Source: Gammaproteobacteria bacterium (GTDB taxonomy: Bacteria > Pseudomonadota > Gammaproteobacteria > Steroidobacterales > GCA-2729495). From it: a stretch of 64,000 bases of DNA. Position numbers and translations under genes: made by a program. How positions within the stretch are numbered: position 1 is the stretch's first letter; every line of letters starts with the position of its first letter. The stretch covers positions 1 to 64,000 of the forward strand of contig JAJFJS010000080.1 of the NCBI GenBank assembly GCA_021773815.1, in the 5' to 3' direction. Below, in pieces: positions 24,171 through 33,404 of the stretch. The notes under the pieces were generated by a model, which was not told the origin of the DNA, searched no databases, and saw nothing but the letters and a program-made list of their open reading frames with translations.

Positions 24171-25622
24171 TCAGTGCCGCCAGAACGTGGGCGATACCAG
24201 CACCAGCAGCGTGAAGATTTCGAGCCGCCCCAGCAGCATCGCGCAGATGCAAACCCATTTGGCGATGTCGTTGATGTCGCGGAAACTCGTCGCGACTTCG
24301 CCGAGGCCCGGGCCGAGATTATTCAGGCTCGCGGCGATGGCGGAAAAAGCCGTGACCTGATCCATGCCTGTCGCCAGCAGCACGAGCATCATCAGCGTGA
24401 ACAACACGATATAGACGGCAAAAAATCCCCAGACCGAGTCGATGACCCGCTGCGGGACCGGCATCGACCCGAGTTTGACCGGCACCTGCGCGGCCGGGTG
24501 GACGAGTCGATGCACCTCACGGACGCCCTGCCGGTAGAGCAGCAGGCAGCGCATGACCTTCATGCCGCCCCCGGTCGAGCCGGCGCAGCCGCCGATGAAG
24601 CTCGCGAACAGCAGCAGCACGGGCAATGCGCCGGGCCACATCGAAAAGTTGGTTGTCGTAAAACCGGTCGTCGTCGCGATCGAGACCACCTGAAAAACGC
24701 CGTTTACCAGGGTGTCGGATAGCGACAAATATTCTTCGCTGAAGTACAACACGAGCAGCACGATCATGACCAGGCAGAACATGATCATCGCGTAGGCACG
24801 AAATTCAGGATCGGCCAGGTAGTGACGGATGGAATTCGACCGCCAGGCAACGAAGTGCAGCGAGAAATTGACCCCGGCCAGGAACATGAACACGACGGCG
24901 ACGGCATCGACCAGCGAACTGTCGAAGTAACCGATGCTCAGGTCATGGGTCGAGAAGCCGCCAATCGCGACGGTGGAAAAACTGTGGCAGATCGCGTCAA
25001 ACAGTGTCATCCCGGCCAGCATGTAGCCGATAGCGCAGGTAATCGTCATGCCGAGATAGATATACCAGAGCGCCTTGGCGGTCTCGGTAATGCGCGGCGT
25101 CAGTTTCGTATCCTTGACCGGCCCCGGCGTTTCGGCGCGGTATAGCTGCATGCCGCCGACGCCGAGCATCGGCAGGACCGCGACGGCCAGCACGATGATG
25201 CCCATGCCGCCGAGCCACTGCAGCTGCTGGCGGTAATACAGGATCGATGCCGGCAATCCGTCAAGGCCGGACAGCACCGTCGCGCCCGTGGTCGTCAGGC
25301 CCGAAATAGCCTCGAATACGGAATCAGTGATCGACATCACCGGCGCTTGGGAAAACAGGAACGGGGCGGCGCCGAAGGTGCCGAGGACAACCCAGAAGGC
25401 GGCGACGACGACAAAGCCGTCACGCAGGCGCAGGTCCCGCGTTTGCCGGCGCACCGGCAGCCAAATCAGCGCGCCGGATATTGCCGTTACCGCGAAACCG
25501 TAAACGAAAGCGGCCATGGATCCGTCGTCGTAAATGAACGAGACGACGATCGGCGGCAGCATGCTGCTGCTGAATATCATCAACAGCATGCCGAGGATTC
25601 TCTGAACGACGGTCAGGTGCAT
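24171..25622 (-). CDS. trkH: Trk potassium uptake channel subunit TrkH
   Basis: A 483-residue membrane protein with the four pore-loop repeats of TrkH (for example AISGLTTTGATVLSGLD, FSTVAIGGFSTHDLS, SIATTTGFTTTNFS and SLNNLGPGLG). It conducts potassium with TrkA as gating subunit. It starts 10 bases after trkA, in an evident operon. The length is standard. Confidence 0.96.
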   Translation of the reverse strand: MHLTVVQRILGMLLMIFSSSMLPPIVVSFIYDDGSMAAFVYGFAVTAISGALIWLPVRRQTRDLRLRDGFVVVAAFWVVLGTFGAAPFLFSQAPVMSITDSVFEAISGLTTTGATVLSGLDGLPASILYYRQQLQWLGGMGIIVLAVAVLPMLGVGGMQLYRAETPGPVKDTKLTPRITETAKALWYIYLGMTITCAIGYMLAGMTLFDAICHSFSTVAIGGFSTHDLSIGYFDSSLVDAVAVVFMFLAGVNFSLHFVAWRSNSIRHYLADPEFRAYAMIMFCLVMIVLLVLYFSEEYLSLSDTLVNGVFQVVSIATTTGFTTTNFSMWPGALPVLLLFASFIGGCAGSTGGGMKVMRCLLLYRQGVREVHRLVHPAAQVPVKLGSMPVPQRVIDSVWGFFAVYIVLFTLMMLVLLATGMDQVTAFSAIAASLNNLGPGLGEVATSFRDINDIAKWVCICAMLLGRLEIFTLLVLVSPTFWRH

Positions 25623-25632
25623 CGATGTCGCT

Positions 25633-27006
25633 TCAGAGCTTTACGTCGACCTGAAACAGGCGTTCTACTTCGTCGGTTTGTCGGCGATCTGTAATAAACA
25701 TGATGATGTGGTCTTTGGACTCCACAACCGTGTCATGGTGCGGCTGCATGACCTGATCATCCCGCACGATCGCAGAAATCGATGCGCCGACCGGCAGCCG
25801 GATTTCCTCGATGGTGCGCCCGACGACTTTCGATTCCTCCCGCGTGCCGTGGGCAATGGCTTCCATGGCTTCGGCGCGTCCGCGACGCAATGAGTGTACC
25901 TTGACGACGTCGCCGCGGCGGACATGCGCGAGCAGAGAACCGATCGTGATCTGGCGCGGGGAGATTGCGACATCGATGAGGCCGCTCTCGACCAATTCGG
26001 CATAGGCCGGCCGATTGATCAGCGACATGACCTTCTTGCAGCCGAGCTTTTTAGCCACCATGGCCGACAGGATATTCGCCTCTTCGGCATTCGTCAGTGC
26101 GACAAAAATATCCGAGCTGTCGATATTCTCGTCGAGCAGCAATTCCTCGTCGGCTGCATCGCCGTGCAGAACAATCGACTTGCTGAGCAGTTCGGAGATC
26201 TCCCGCGCCCGCGTCTTGTTGTGCTCGATGACTTTGACCTGGTTGGTCTGTTCAAGAGCGGATGCGAGCCGGAAGCCGATATTGCCGCCGCCCGCGATGA
26301 CGACGCGCCGGACCGGGTCCTCGAGTTTTCGCATTTCGCTCATCACGACCCGGATATTCTTGCGGCCGGCGATGAAGAAAACCTCATCGTTTTCCTGGAG
26401 CAGCGTGGAACCCTCGGGCACAATGCTTTGCCCATTACGATAAATGGCGGCTATGCGAGTTTCGACGCCCGGGATGTGTTCCTGTAGCGTCTTGATCTGC
26501 TGTCCGACGAGCAGACCGCCGCGGAGTGCGCGCGCACCGACGAGCCGCACGGCACCGTCGGCAAATTCGAGCACCTGGAACGCGCCGGGATAATGGATCA
26601 GTTGTTCGATGTGCCGGGTCACGAGCTCTTCCGGACTGATACGGAAATCGACCGGAATTGCGTTCTGCTGAAATAGATCATCGGCGTCGATATATTCGGC
26701 GGCGCGAATGCGCGCAATCTTGGTCGGTGTCTGGAACATCGTGTAGGCGATCTGACAGGCGACCATGTTGATCTCGTCGCTGTTCGTCAGCGCGATAATC
26801 ATGTCCGCGTCGCGCGCGCCGGCCCGTTCGAGGACGTCCGGGAAGGACGCATGGCCGACGACCGTGCGGACATCCAGGCGGTCCTGCAAATCCCTGAGCA
26901 CGGCCGCGCTCGAGTCAACGATCGTTACTTCGTTGGCTTCTTCTTTGGCCAGATGATGGGCGGCCGTGGCTCCAACCTGCCCGGCGCCGAGAATCAGAAT
27001 ATTCAT
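25633..27006 (-). CDS. trkA: Trk system regulatory subunit TrkA
   Basis: A 457-residue cytoplasmic protein with two RCK_N/RCK_C units. The N-terminal nucleotide-binding motif is ILGAGQVGATAAHHLA; the second unit has VVIAGGGNIGFRLASALE. NAD(H)/ATP binding here gates TrkH. First gene of trkA-trkH-dctQ-dctM on the minus strand, just downstream of uvrD. Confidence 0.96.
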   Translation of the reverse strand: MNILILGAGQVGATAAHHLAKEEANEVTIVDSSAAVLRDLQDRLDVRTVVGHASFPDVLERAGARDADMIIALTNSDEINMVACQIAYTMFQTPTKIARIRAAEYIDADDLFQQNAIPVDFRISPEELVTRHIEQLIHYPGAFQVLEFADGAVRLVGARALRGGLLVGQQIKTLQEHIPGVETRIAAIYRNGQSIVPEGSTLLQENDEVFFIAGRKNIRVVMSEMRKLEDPVRRVVIAGGGNIGFRLASALEQTNQVKVIEHNKTRAREISELLSKSIVLHGDAADEELLLDENIDSSDIFVALTNAEEANILSAMVAKKLGCKKVMSLINRPAYAELVESGLIDVAISPRQITIGSLLAHVRRGDVVKVHSLRRGRAEAMEAIAHGTREESKVVGRTIEEIRLPVGASISAIVRDDQVMQPHHDTVVESKDHIIMFITDRRQTDEVERLFQVDVKL

Positions 27007-27042
27007 CTGTACATATGCATGCGTGGCCGAGGCTCGCGTAGT

Positions 27043-29235
27043 CTACATCAGTTCCAGGTTGGCGTAAGAAACGACAAGCCATTTTGTGCCTGCGGTCTCG
27101 AAATTGACCTGAACCCGCGCATGTGAACCGGCGCCCTCGCAGTTCAGCACGACGCCCTCGCCGAACTTGCCGTGGCGCACGCGCTGCCCGAGTCGCACGC
27201 CGTCACCGCCTGATTCGGCAAGGCTGCCGGACTGCCCGGCCCGGGTGGCGGCGCGCGACCGCAGACCGGCGTGGGCAACGGGCCGCGAGACGCGGATATT
27301 CGGCCGGACCTCCTCGATCAGCTCGGCAGGGATTTCGCCAATAAAACGCGAGGGATGAGCGAATTTGTCGATACCGTACATCCGGCGCTGCTCGGCGCAG
27401 GTCAGGTAGAGCTGGCTCATGGCCCGCGTCGTGCCGACATAGCACAGGCGGCGCTCCTCTTCGAGGCCGTCGGCATCATTCATCGAGCGCTGATGCGGGA
27501 ACAGGCCGTCTTCCATGCCGGTCATGAACACGACGGGAAACTCGAGCCCCTTGACCGAGTGCAGTGTCATTAGCTGGACGCAGTCGTCCCAGGCGTCGGC
27601 CTGCGTGTCGCCGGATTCGAGAACGGCATGGGCCAAAAATGCGGCCAGCGGCGACATGTCTTCTTCGACGTCGTCGTCTTCGAAGCCGCTAGCGGCACTG
27701 ACGAGTTCCTCGAGGTTCTCGATTCGGGCCTCGGCCTTTTCGCGCGGTTCCTTGCGATAGTGATCGGCGAGCCGGCTGCGCTGGATTACGTGGTCGACCT
27801 GCTCGTGCAGATCGAGTTCGCGGGTGTCGCGCGCAAGCGTTTCGATGAGCACGAGGAAAGTCTGCACCGCGTTGGCTGCTCTGCCCGACAGCTGGCCGCC
27901 GGCCAGGGAGCGGGCGGCTTCCCACATCGGCAGCGCATTGGCGCGCGCATAGCTGCGAATCGTGCCGACGGTGGTTGCACCGATGCCGCGTGTCGGAACA
28001 TTGACAACACGCTCGAACGAAGGATCGTCGTTGCGATTCTCGATCAGTCGCAGGTAGGCGAGTGCATCCTTGATCTCGGCGCGCTCGAAGAAGCGCTGGC
28101 CGCCGTAGACCCGGTACGGCAGATTGGCGCGCAGCATGGCTTCCTCAAACACCCGCGACTGCGCGTTCGAGCGATACAGTACGGCGGTCTCATCGCGCCG
28201 ATTGCCGTCGCGGACCCATTCCTCGATCCGTGCAACGACGAAATCGGCTTCGTCACGCTCGTTATAGGCGTTGTATAGCCGGATTAGTTCGCCGTCGCTC
28301 CCGTCGGTCCATAGTTCCTTGGGCAGTCGCGTACTGTTGTTCGTGATGATTGCGTTGGCGGCCTTCAGGATCGTGCCGGTTGAGCGGTAGTTCTGCTCGA
28401 GCTTGACGGTCTGGGCGTTGGGGAAATCCTTCTGGAACTTGACGAGGTGTTCCACGCGCGCGCCGCGCCAGCGATAGATCGATTGATCGTCGTCACCGAC
28501 GGCGAACGGGATGCCGGTCTCGCCGGCGAGCACCTTGAGCCATGCATACTGGATGGCGTTGGTGTCCTGAAACTCGTCGACAAGCACGTGGCGGAACCGG
28601 CGACGATACTGATCGAGCAGGCCCGGATGATGCAGCCAGAGTTCGTGTGCCCGGAGCAGCAGTTCGGCGAAGTCGACGAGGCCGGACTGTTCGCAAATAT
28701 CCTGATACAACTTGTAGAAGTGAATCATCTGGCGCCGCGTCTGGTCGCCCTGATCGGCGATGTGTGCGGGGCGCAGCCCTTCGTCTTTCTGCTTGTTGAT
28801 AAAGTACTGGATCTCGCGGGGCACCCACGTCGACTCGTCGAGTTCGAGGTTCTTGCACATCCGCTTGAGCAGTCGGTGCTGGTCCTCCGAATCGAGGATC
28901 TGGAATGACTGCGGCAACCCGGCCTCGCGCCAGTGGCGTCGCAGCAGTCGATGCGCCAGTCCGTGAAAGGTGCCGACCCAGAGGTTATCGACCGGCATGC
29001 CGAGCAGTATCTCAATACGTCTGCGCATCTCCGCCGCGGCCTTGTTGGTGAACGTTACGGCCAGGATGCCGTGCGGCGAGACGCCCTCCACCTCGATCAG
29101 CCAGGCGATACGGTGCACGAGTACGCGCGTCTTGCCGCTGCCGGCGCCGGCGACGACGAGCATCGGTTGATCGGGCGCCGTGACCGCTGCGCGTTGCGCA
29201 TCGTTCAGCGGAGCGATGATCGGCGTTACATCCAT
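27043..29235 (-). CDS. uvrD: DNA helicase II UvrD
   Basis: A 730-residue SF1A helicase for nucleotide-excision and mismatch repair. Motif I GAGSGKTR, the motif II segment VDEFQDTNAIQYAWL, motif IV YRSNAQSRVFEEAML and motif VI YVGTTRAM are clear. I use the ATG at 29235; a TTG two codons upstream is possible. The C-terminal 60 residues end in the typical UvrD/PcrA Tudor-like segment (GQRVRHGKFGEGVVL). It is ahead of trkA. Confidence 0.96.
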   Translation of the reverse strand: MDVTPIIAPLNDAQRAAVTAPDQPMLVVAGAGSGKTRVLVHRIAWLIEVEGVSPHGILAVTFTNKAAAEMRRRIEILLGMPVDNLWVGTFHGLAHRLLRRHWREAGLPQSFQILDSEDQHRLLKRMCKNLELDESTWVPREIQYFINKQKDEGLRPAHIADQGDQTRRQMIHFYKLYQDICEQSGLVDFAELLLRAHELWLHHPGLLDQYRRRFRHVLVDEFQDTNAIQYAWLKVLAGETGIPFAVGDDDQSIYRWRGARVEHLVKFQKDFPNAQTVKLEQNYRSTGTILKAANAIITNNSTRLPKELWTDGSDGELIRLYNAYNERDEADFVVARIEEWVRDGNRRDETAVLYRSNAQSRVFEEAMLRANLPYRVYGGQRFFERAEIKDALAYLRLIENRNDDPSFERVVNVPTRGIGATTVGTIRSYARANALPMWEAARSLAGGQLSGRAANAVQTFLVLIETLARDTRELDLHEQVDHVIQRSRLADHYRKEPREKAEARIENLEELVSAASGFEDDDVEEDMSPLAAFLAHAVLESGDTQADAWDDCVQLMTLHSVKGLEFPVVFMTGMEDGLFPHQRSMNDADGLEEERRLCYVGTTRAMSQLYLTCAEQRRMYGIDKFAHPSRFIGEIPAELIEEVRPNIRVSRPVAHAGLRSRAATRAGQSGSLAESGGDGVRLGQRVRHGKFGEGVVLNCEGAGSHARVQVNFETAGTKWLVVSYANLELM

Positions 29236-29296
29236 GTTCAAAACGGTCCGGGCAGGCGCTGCAAGGATTGTAAGTCTAGCGGTAATAGAGAGTTTT

Positions 29297-29314
29297 GGGG
29301 TCAGACACCAATTA
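29297..29314 (+). repeat. Dispersed repeat copy GGGGTCAGACACCAATTA
   Basis: In the 119-bp gap between the hypothetical gene and uvrD. It shares GACACCAATTA with 118-133. A degenerate second part (TGTCTGTCACCAAT) follows at about 29353-29366, so this could be a paired repeat. Confidence 0.5.
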
Positions 29315-29360
29315 TTTCCGGCGAATCAAGCGGTGAAACGAGGCCGAACCCCTGTGTCTG

Positions 29361-30551
29361 TCACCAATCGGGGGATGGCTCGTCAGCGCGTATCTGCGGG
29401 CGCTGTTCGGCGTTTACAGCGCAGATGTATAGATCCAGCGGTTCGTTTGCGGTGGTCCGGAAGCCGGTCACGGTGCAGTGAGACAGGTCCATCAGGCTTT
29501 CGATCGGGTCGGCGGTCCGGGCGCAGAGTTGTCGATCGGCCCACTGGCGCGCGGTGAAAAAAATCGGCGGCGCTTCGGTTACGACCGGTGGCCGGCCCAT
29601 GCGCACCCGCCGACCGGCGATCTCCATCAGCAGGCGGGCCGATTGCGCGCAGACGGCCGTGCGTTGGTCGGCGGTGACCTGCTCGTCGAGGCGGCGGACC
29701 CATGCCAGCAGTGCCGGGTCGACGATCGGCGGGCCGCCGTCACGGATGGCGGCGAGCAGGTGAGTGAACGCCATCCGGCGCAGGTCATTGCCGGTGGCAG
29801 ACCCGGTCAGTGCGGCGACTCGCCGCACATAGTCCGGGCTGACTGCGACGCCGGACTGCGCCACGGTGTCGAGCGCCTCAAACAGGGAGGCGAGCCTGAG
29901 CAATGCAAACGTCGAGCCCTGTTCGGCTGCCAGCCGGTAATATTCGATGGCTTCGAATGGCGCGGTGAATGCGGCGCGAGCCGCCAGTGCCTGCGAGGCC
30001 TCTGCATCGCCCGCCGTGCTGCGCGCAAGCAGTTCCGCCTCATTGATGGCTGCGTTGTCGGCAGACCCTCTCGGGATAGCGCTCCCCGTGTCTGATGCTT
30101 CCGGGACAGATGGCCGCGGGCCTGATGCGACGGGATCGGCTGCCCCGCGGTCCGCCGGCAACGAGTCCGAGGGTGCGGGATCCGATGCCTCGATGTTGGC
30201 TGGCGCCGGATTTGCAGGCCTGAAATTCGAAGTCGCGGGTTTCGAAGCCACGGGATCGACCGGGTCCGGGATACCGAACAGGCGGTTGGGTGGCACGAAG
30301 CCGCGCGCATCGCTCCATGCCGCCCAGCTGTCCAGTACCGTCGCCGGGTCAATGTCGAGAGCGTTCAGCACGGCGCGCAGATTGGCCGCATCGGCGATCG
30401 GTGCGGCGGTCGCGTCCTCCACATCGGGCGGCGGCGCGATAGCGCTACCATCCCACGCGATATTCAGATCTGCGGCAAACCGGGTGATCGTATACAGCAG
30501 GACGCCGAGCAGCACCGTTGCAATCAGCGTGAACCGACTGGTCCTGGTCAT
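29361..30551 (-). CDS. Membrane-anchored hypothetical protein with Pro/Ala/Ser-rich linker
   Basis: A 396-residue protein with one N-terminal membrane helix (FTLIATVLLGVLLYTI). Residues about 100-165 are low-complexity, with repeated PA-S-D-P units. The C-terminal half is alpha-helical with Sel1/TPR-like spacing (AFTAPFEAIEYYRLAAEQGSTFALLRLASL) and four Cys (near 300-380) that could pair in the periplasm. I recognise no family. It starts nine bases after heme A synthase and ends the oxidase gene run, where ctaB would often be. Confidence 0.65.
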   Translation of the reverse strand: MTRTSRFTLIATVLLGVLLYTITRFAADLNIAWDGSAIAPPPDVEDATAAPIADAANLRAVLNALDIDPATVLDSWAAWSDARGFVPPNRLFGIPDPVDPVASKPATSNFRPANPAPANIEASDPAPSDSLPADRGAADPVASGPRPSVPEASDTGSAIPRGSADNAAINEAELLARSTAGDAEASQALAARAAFTAPFEAIEYYRLAAEQGSTFALLRLASLFEALDTVAQSGVAVSPDYVRRVAALTGSATGNDLRRMAFTHLLAAIRDGGPPIVDPALLAWVRRLDEQVTADQRTAVCAQSARLLMEIAGRRVRMGRPPVVTEAPPIFFTARQWADRQLCARTADPIESLMDLSHCTVTGFRTTANEPLDLYICAVNAEQRPQIRADEPSPDW

Positions 30552-30559
30552 GGCGGGGC

Positions 30560-31564
30560 TCAGGCCGTCGCGTGCGTTACGGTGGCGTGATTGAGGTTGA
30601 TCGTCGCGAGCAGCAGTAACGCCGCGACACCGTTATGTGCGGTCGCCAGAAACAGCGGCAGCCCGAACCAGACGACGCCGATGCCGATGGTGATTTGCGC
30701 GACGAGCGCCGCGACAACCCATCGGCCCGCCTGCCGAACCGCCGGGTTGCTTCGGCTGCGAGCCGCTCGCAGGCCGACAAAGCCGATCAACAGCAGCGCG
30801 GCCAGCGCGCCGAGACGATGCGTGAAATGGATGGCGACGCGCGCCGGCGCCTCGAGGATGCCGAATTCGTAATTGACGCCGAGCCCGCGCCACATCACGA
30901 AGCCCTCGGCAAAATCGATGGTCGGGGGCCACCAGCTGCCCTGACAGGTCGGCAGGTCCGGACAGGCAAGCGCCGCGTAGTTCGAGCTCGTCCAGCCGCC
31001 GAGGGCAATTTGTGTGACCAGCACGATCAGCGCCGCCAGCGCCGGTTTGGCAATGCGTCGCGGCCGGACCCGGATAACGGTGTTGCGGCGCAGGTGCTCG
31101 AGCAGCAGCCAGAAGGCCATGCCCAGCGTTGTCAGGCCGCCGAGCAGATGCCCCATGACGATCAGCGGCTTCAGCAGCAGTGTCACGGTCCACATGCCGA
31201 GCAGTCCCTGAAAGATGACGACGCCGAGCAGCGCCAGCGGCATCCGGACCGGTTGACGCGGATCGAGTCGATTGCGCCAGGCGATACCGGCGGCCAGCAG
31301 GATCGATAATCCGAGCGTCGTCGCGGCGAAGCGATGAATCATCTCGTGCCAGGCTTTGTGCGACTCGACCGGACGGTCCGGAAATGCGGCGTTGGCGGCG
31401 GCAACCTCCGTGGGGTCAGCCGGCACGATCAGGGAGCCGTAGCAGCCGGGCCAATCCGGGCAGCCCAGGCCGGCATCGGTCAGCCGCACCCAGGCACCGA
31501 GTACGACGACGACGAGCGCCAGGGCCGCGGCGAGTGCGATCAGACGGACATACCAATTGTACAT
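30560..31564 (-). CDS. ctaA: Heme A synthase (COX15/CtaA)
   Basis: A 334-residue membrane enzyme that oxidises heme O to heme A for cytochrome oxidase. Eight hydrophobic segments and the conserved heme-ligand histidines (HEMIHR, MGHLLGG, HFTHRLGA, THNGVAAL) are present, along with the paired Cys (GLGCPDWPGCYG). It follows a palindromic repeat and precedes the hypothetical gene. Heme O synthase (ctaB) is not in the window. Confidence 0.95.
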   Translation of the reverse strand: MYNWYVRLIALAAALALVVVVLGAWVRLTDAGLGCPDWPGCYGSLIVPADPTEVAAANAAFPDRPVESHKAWHEMIHRFAATTLGLSILLAAGIAWRNRLDPRQPVRMPLALLGVVIFQGLLGMWTVTLLLKPLIVMGHLLGGLTTLGMAFWLLLEHLRRNTVIRVRPRRIAKPALAALIVLVTQIALGGWTSSNYAALACPDLPTCQGSWWPPTIDFAEGFVMWRGLGVNYEFGILEAPARVAIHFTHRLGALAALLLIGFVGLRAARSRSNPAVRQAGRWVVAALVAQITIGIGVVWFGLPLFLATAHNGVAALLLLATINLNHATVTHATA

Positions 31565-31577
31565 ACGCTATTTCCTC

Positions 31578-31685
31578 TGGTGCCGGTGTACAGTTTCTTA
31601 AGTTTCTTAAGTTATTCAATCGAATCTAGGCGCGATGAATAACTTAAGAAACTTAAGAAACTTAAGAAACTGTACACCGGCACCA
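31578..31685 (+). repeat. Large inverted repeat with CTTAAGAAA units
   Basis: The left arm (31578-31624) and right arm (31634-31685) are reverse complements over about 45 bases, except that the left has two and the right three copies of a 9-base unit (TTTCTTAAG / CTTAAGAAA). The loop is about nine bases. It lies between ctaA and the SCO-like gene, and the transcript must pass it. It resembles mobile REP-like palindromes; no transposase is beside it. Confidence 0.85.
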
Positions 31686-31696
31686 TTTGGTTTCGG

Positions 31697-32278
31697 TCAG
31701 CCGATCTGCGAGATCGTCAACAGCTTCTTCAGATCCCGGTGTATGCCTTTCATGCCGGTACCCGCCGGAAAGCGCATGATCAGGTTGCCGAGCGGATCGA
31801 CCAGGTAGATGTCGCCCGCGTCGTCGGGTGCTGCGGCGGTGACAAACTTGTGGGCCAGCGCATGGTCCGCGGCGAAGACCAGCAGACTGGGGTGCTCGCC
31901 GGCAACAGCCGGATCGAGCGGCGCGTCGGAAGAGAGGAACAGGATGCGTTGCACGCGCCGGTCTTCCTTGCCCAGCGCCTTGCGGACCTGGCGCGTCTCG
32001 TACAGCGCCTGGCGGCAGGTCTCGCCGCAGGCGCCTTCGCCCGTATGCACCAGCGTCCAGCGCCCCGGGTACGGCGAGTCCTGGTCTTCGCGCGCCACTC
32101 GCAGGTTGGCATCGGGCACCAGTCGGACCGGTGTCAACAACTCGCCGTGGGCGGTTGTGTCGCCGGCCGGCCGGCTGCCGGTAGGATCGTAGAGCAACCA
32201 GGCGATCAGCACGGGACCGAAGAAGACCGCCGCGAGCAGCAGGAGCTGCAGCCGCCCCCGTTTTTGTTGTTCAATCAT
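31697..32278 (-). CDS. SCO1-like thioredoxin-fold protein of oxidase assembly
   Basis: A 193-residue protein with an N-terminal membrane anchor (LLLLAAVFFGPVLIAWLL) and a periplasmic thioredoxin-like domain. The motif G-A-C-G-E-T-C (spacing CxxxC, as in SCO copper chaperones) is clear; a distal His could be in the C-terminal region, though the usual SCO His context is not obvious. It overlaps the SURF1 gene by eight bases. Likely role: copper delivery or thiol maintenance for CuA. Confidence 0.75.
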   Translation of the reverse strand: MIEQQKRGRLQLLLLAAVFFGPVLIAWLLYDPTGSRPAGDTTAHGELLTPVRLVPDANLRVAREDQDSPYPGRWTLVHTGEGACGETCRQALYETRQVRKALGKEDRRVQRILFLSSDAPLDPAVAGEHPSLLVFAADHALAHKFVTAAAPDDAGDIYLVDPLGNLIMRFPAGTGMKGIHRDLKKLLTISQIG

Positions 32279-33011
32279 CAGGTAACTTCCTGCGTGCGGC
32301 CCTGATTGTCAGCGCCACGTAAATAATCACGATCGTAGCGGCCATCACGAACCACTGGAGCGCATAGGCCAGGTGTTTTTCCGGGGACATCAGTGCCGGT
32401 CGCCACGCGCGCGTATAGCCGTCCTCTGCGGCCGGGTCGAGCAGCACCTCGTAGTCGTGAACTGCAAGCCCGGTATGGCCGGCAATCTCCGCGGCCGTCG
32501 GAAACAGCAGTCGCAGCGGCCAGGCCGTTTGCGCGTTGGTCGGTGTCTCACCGAGCGACAGGCCCGTGCGCGGCAGCCGGTACAGCCGTCCGGTAACGGT
32601 GCGCATTCTATCGGTAACGGCGACGTCGGGCATCACCGTGCGATCCGGGTTGGCGCGCAGCCAGCCACGATTGACCAAAATTATCGCCGTGCCGGTCTGC
32701 AGTGGGGTCAGCACGTGATAGCCGGGCCGGCCCTCGTGCATCATGCTGTCGAGCAAAACCTGGCGATCGGGCACGTAGCGGCCCTGCAGCGAGATGCGCC
32801 GATACAGATACTGTTCGATTTCCTCGTCGGCGATGACGGCCTGCAGCGGCTCGCCATCCAGCCCCTGCTCGAAGGCGGCGAACAAAGCCCGCTTTCCGGC
32901 GGCGCGGTCGAGTTGCCAGAAGCCGGCCGTGATGCAGACCCCGCCAAAGACGACGAGCGCGAGCGTGCCCCAGAACGGCGGTCGATAGTGTTTTGCAGTT
33001 GCGTTGCCCAC
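32271..33011 (-). CDS. SURF1 family cytochrome oxidase assembly protein
   Basis: A 246-residue protein, GTG start. Two membrane helices (near the start, PFWGTLALVVFGGVCITAGFW, and near the end, WFVMAATIVIIYVAL) flank a periplasmic domain with the SURF1 motifs GRYVPDRQVLLDSMMHEGRPGY and ILVNRGWL. SURF1 helps insert heme a into subunit I. It is placed in the usual position of a ctaC-ctaD-ctaG-ctaE-SURF1 cluster. Confidence 0.92.
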   Translation of the reverse strand: MGNATAKHYRPPFWGTLALVVFGGVCITAGFWQLDRAAGKRALFAAFEQGLDGEPLQAVIADEEIEQYLYRRISLQGRYVPDRQVLLDSMMHEGRPGYHVLTPLQTGTAIILVNRGWLRANPDRTVMPDVAVTDRMRTVTGRLYRLPRTGLSLGETPTNAQTAWPLRLLFPTAAEIAGHTGLAVHDYEVLLDPAAEDGYTRAWRPALMSPEKHLAYALQWFVMAATIVIIYVALTIRAARRKLPDD

Positions 33012-33033
33012 GTCGCGCGTCTAGTCTGATCCG

Positions 33034-33252
33034 ATGATCAAGATACTGATTGCCATTGTGTTTCTGGCCATCATCGTCAGCCTCGGGTCGGGCCTGTTCG
33101 CCCTCGTCGGCGACCGTGGCGAGTCGAAGAAACTGGTGAATTCCCTGACAGTCAGGATTTCTTTATCGGTCCTGTTATTCGTGCTGCTGATTATTGCCTA
33201 TATGAACGGCTGGATCGAACCGCACGGGTTGACGCCGTCGGCACCACCGTAG
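33034..33252 (+). CDS. Twin-transmembrane protein (DUF2909 type)
   Basis: A 72-residue protein with two helices (ILIAIVFLAIIVSLGSGLF and LSVLLFVLLIIAYMNGW) around GDRGESKKLVNSLTVRI. DUF2909 proteins are commonly found next to ctaE and SURF1, and function is unknown. Here it is on the plus strand, opposite to all its oxidase neighbours. Confidence 0.85.
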   Translation: MIKILIAIVFLAIIVSLGSGLFALVGDRGESKKLVNSLTVRISLSVLLFVLLIIAYMNGWIEPHGLTPSAPP

Positions 33253-33260
33253 TTCAAGAG

Positions 33261-33352
33261 TAATTAAGGGGACAGTTTACTTATCTCCTCATGCAAACAG
33301 TCTGAATTTGAGGTTGATGCCTCAGGAGATAAGTAAACTGTCCCCTTAATTA
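33261..33352 (+). repeat. Perfect 29-bp inverted repeat (REP-like palindrome)
   Basis: Arms at 33261-33289 and 33324-33352 are exact reverse complements, beginning TAATTAAGGGGACAGTTTAC, with a 34-base spacer. GGGGACAGT-type palindromes are known from gammaproteobacterial REP elements moved by RAYT transposases. It sits between convergent DUF2909 and ctaE and may also act as a terminator. Confidence 0.88.
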
Positions 33353-33404
33353 CAGGCCACTTAATTACCGGTCCCTGATCGTCCCTGAACGGTTACCTGG
33401 ATGC

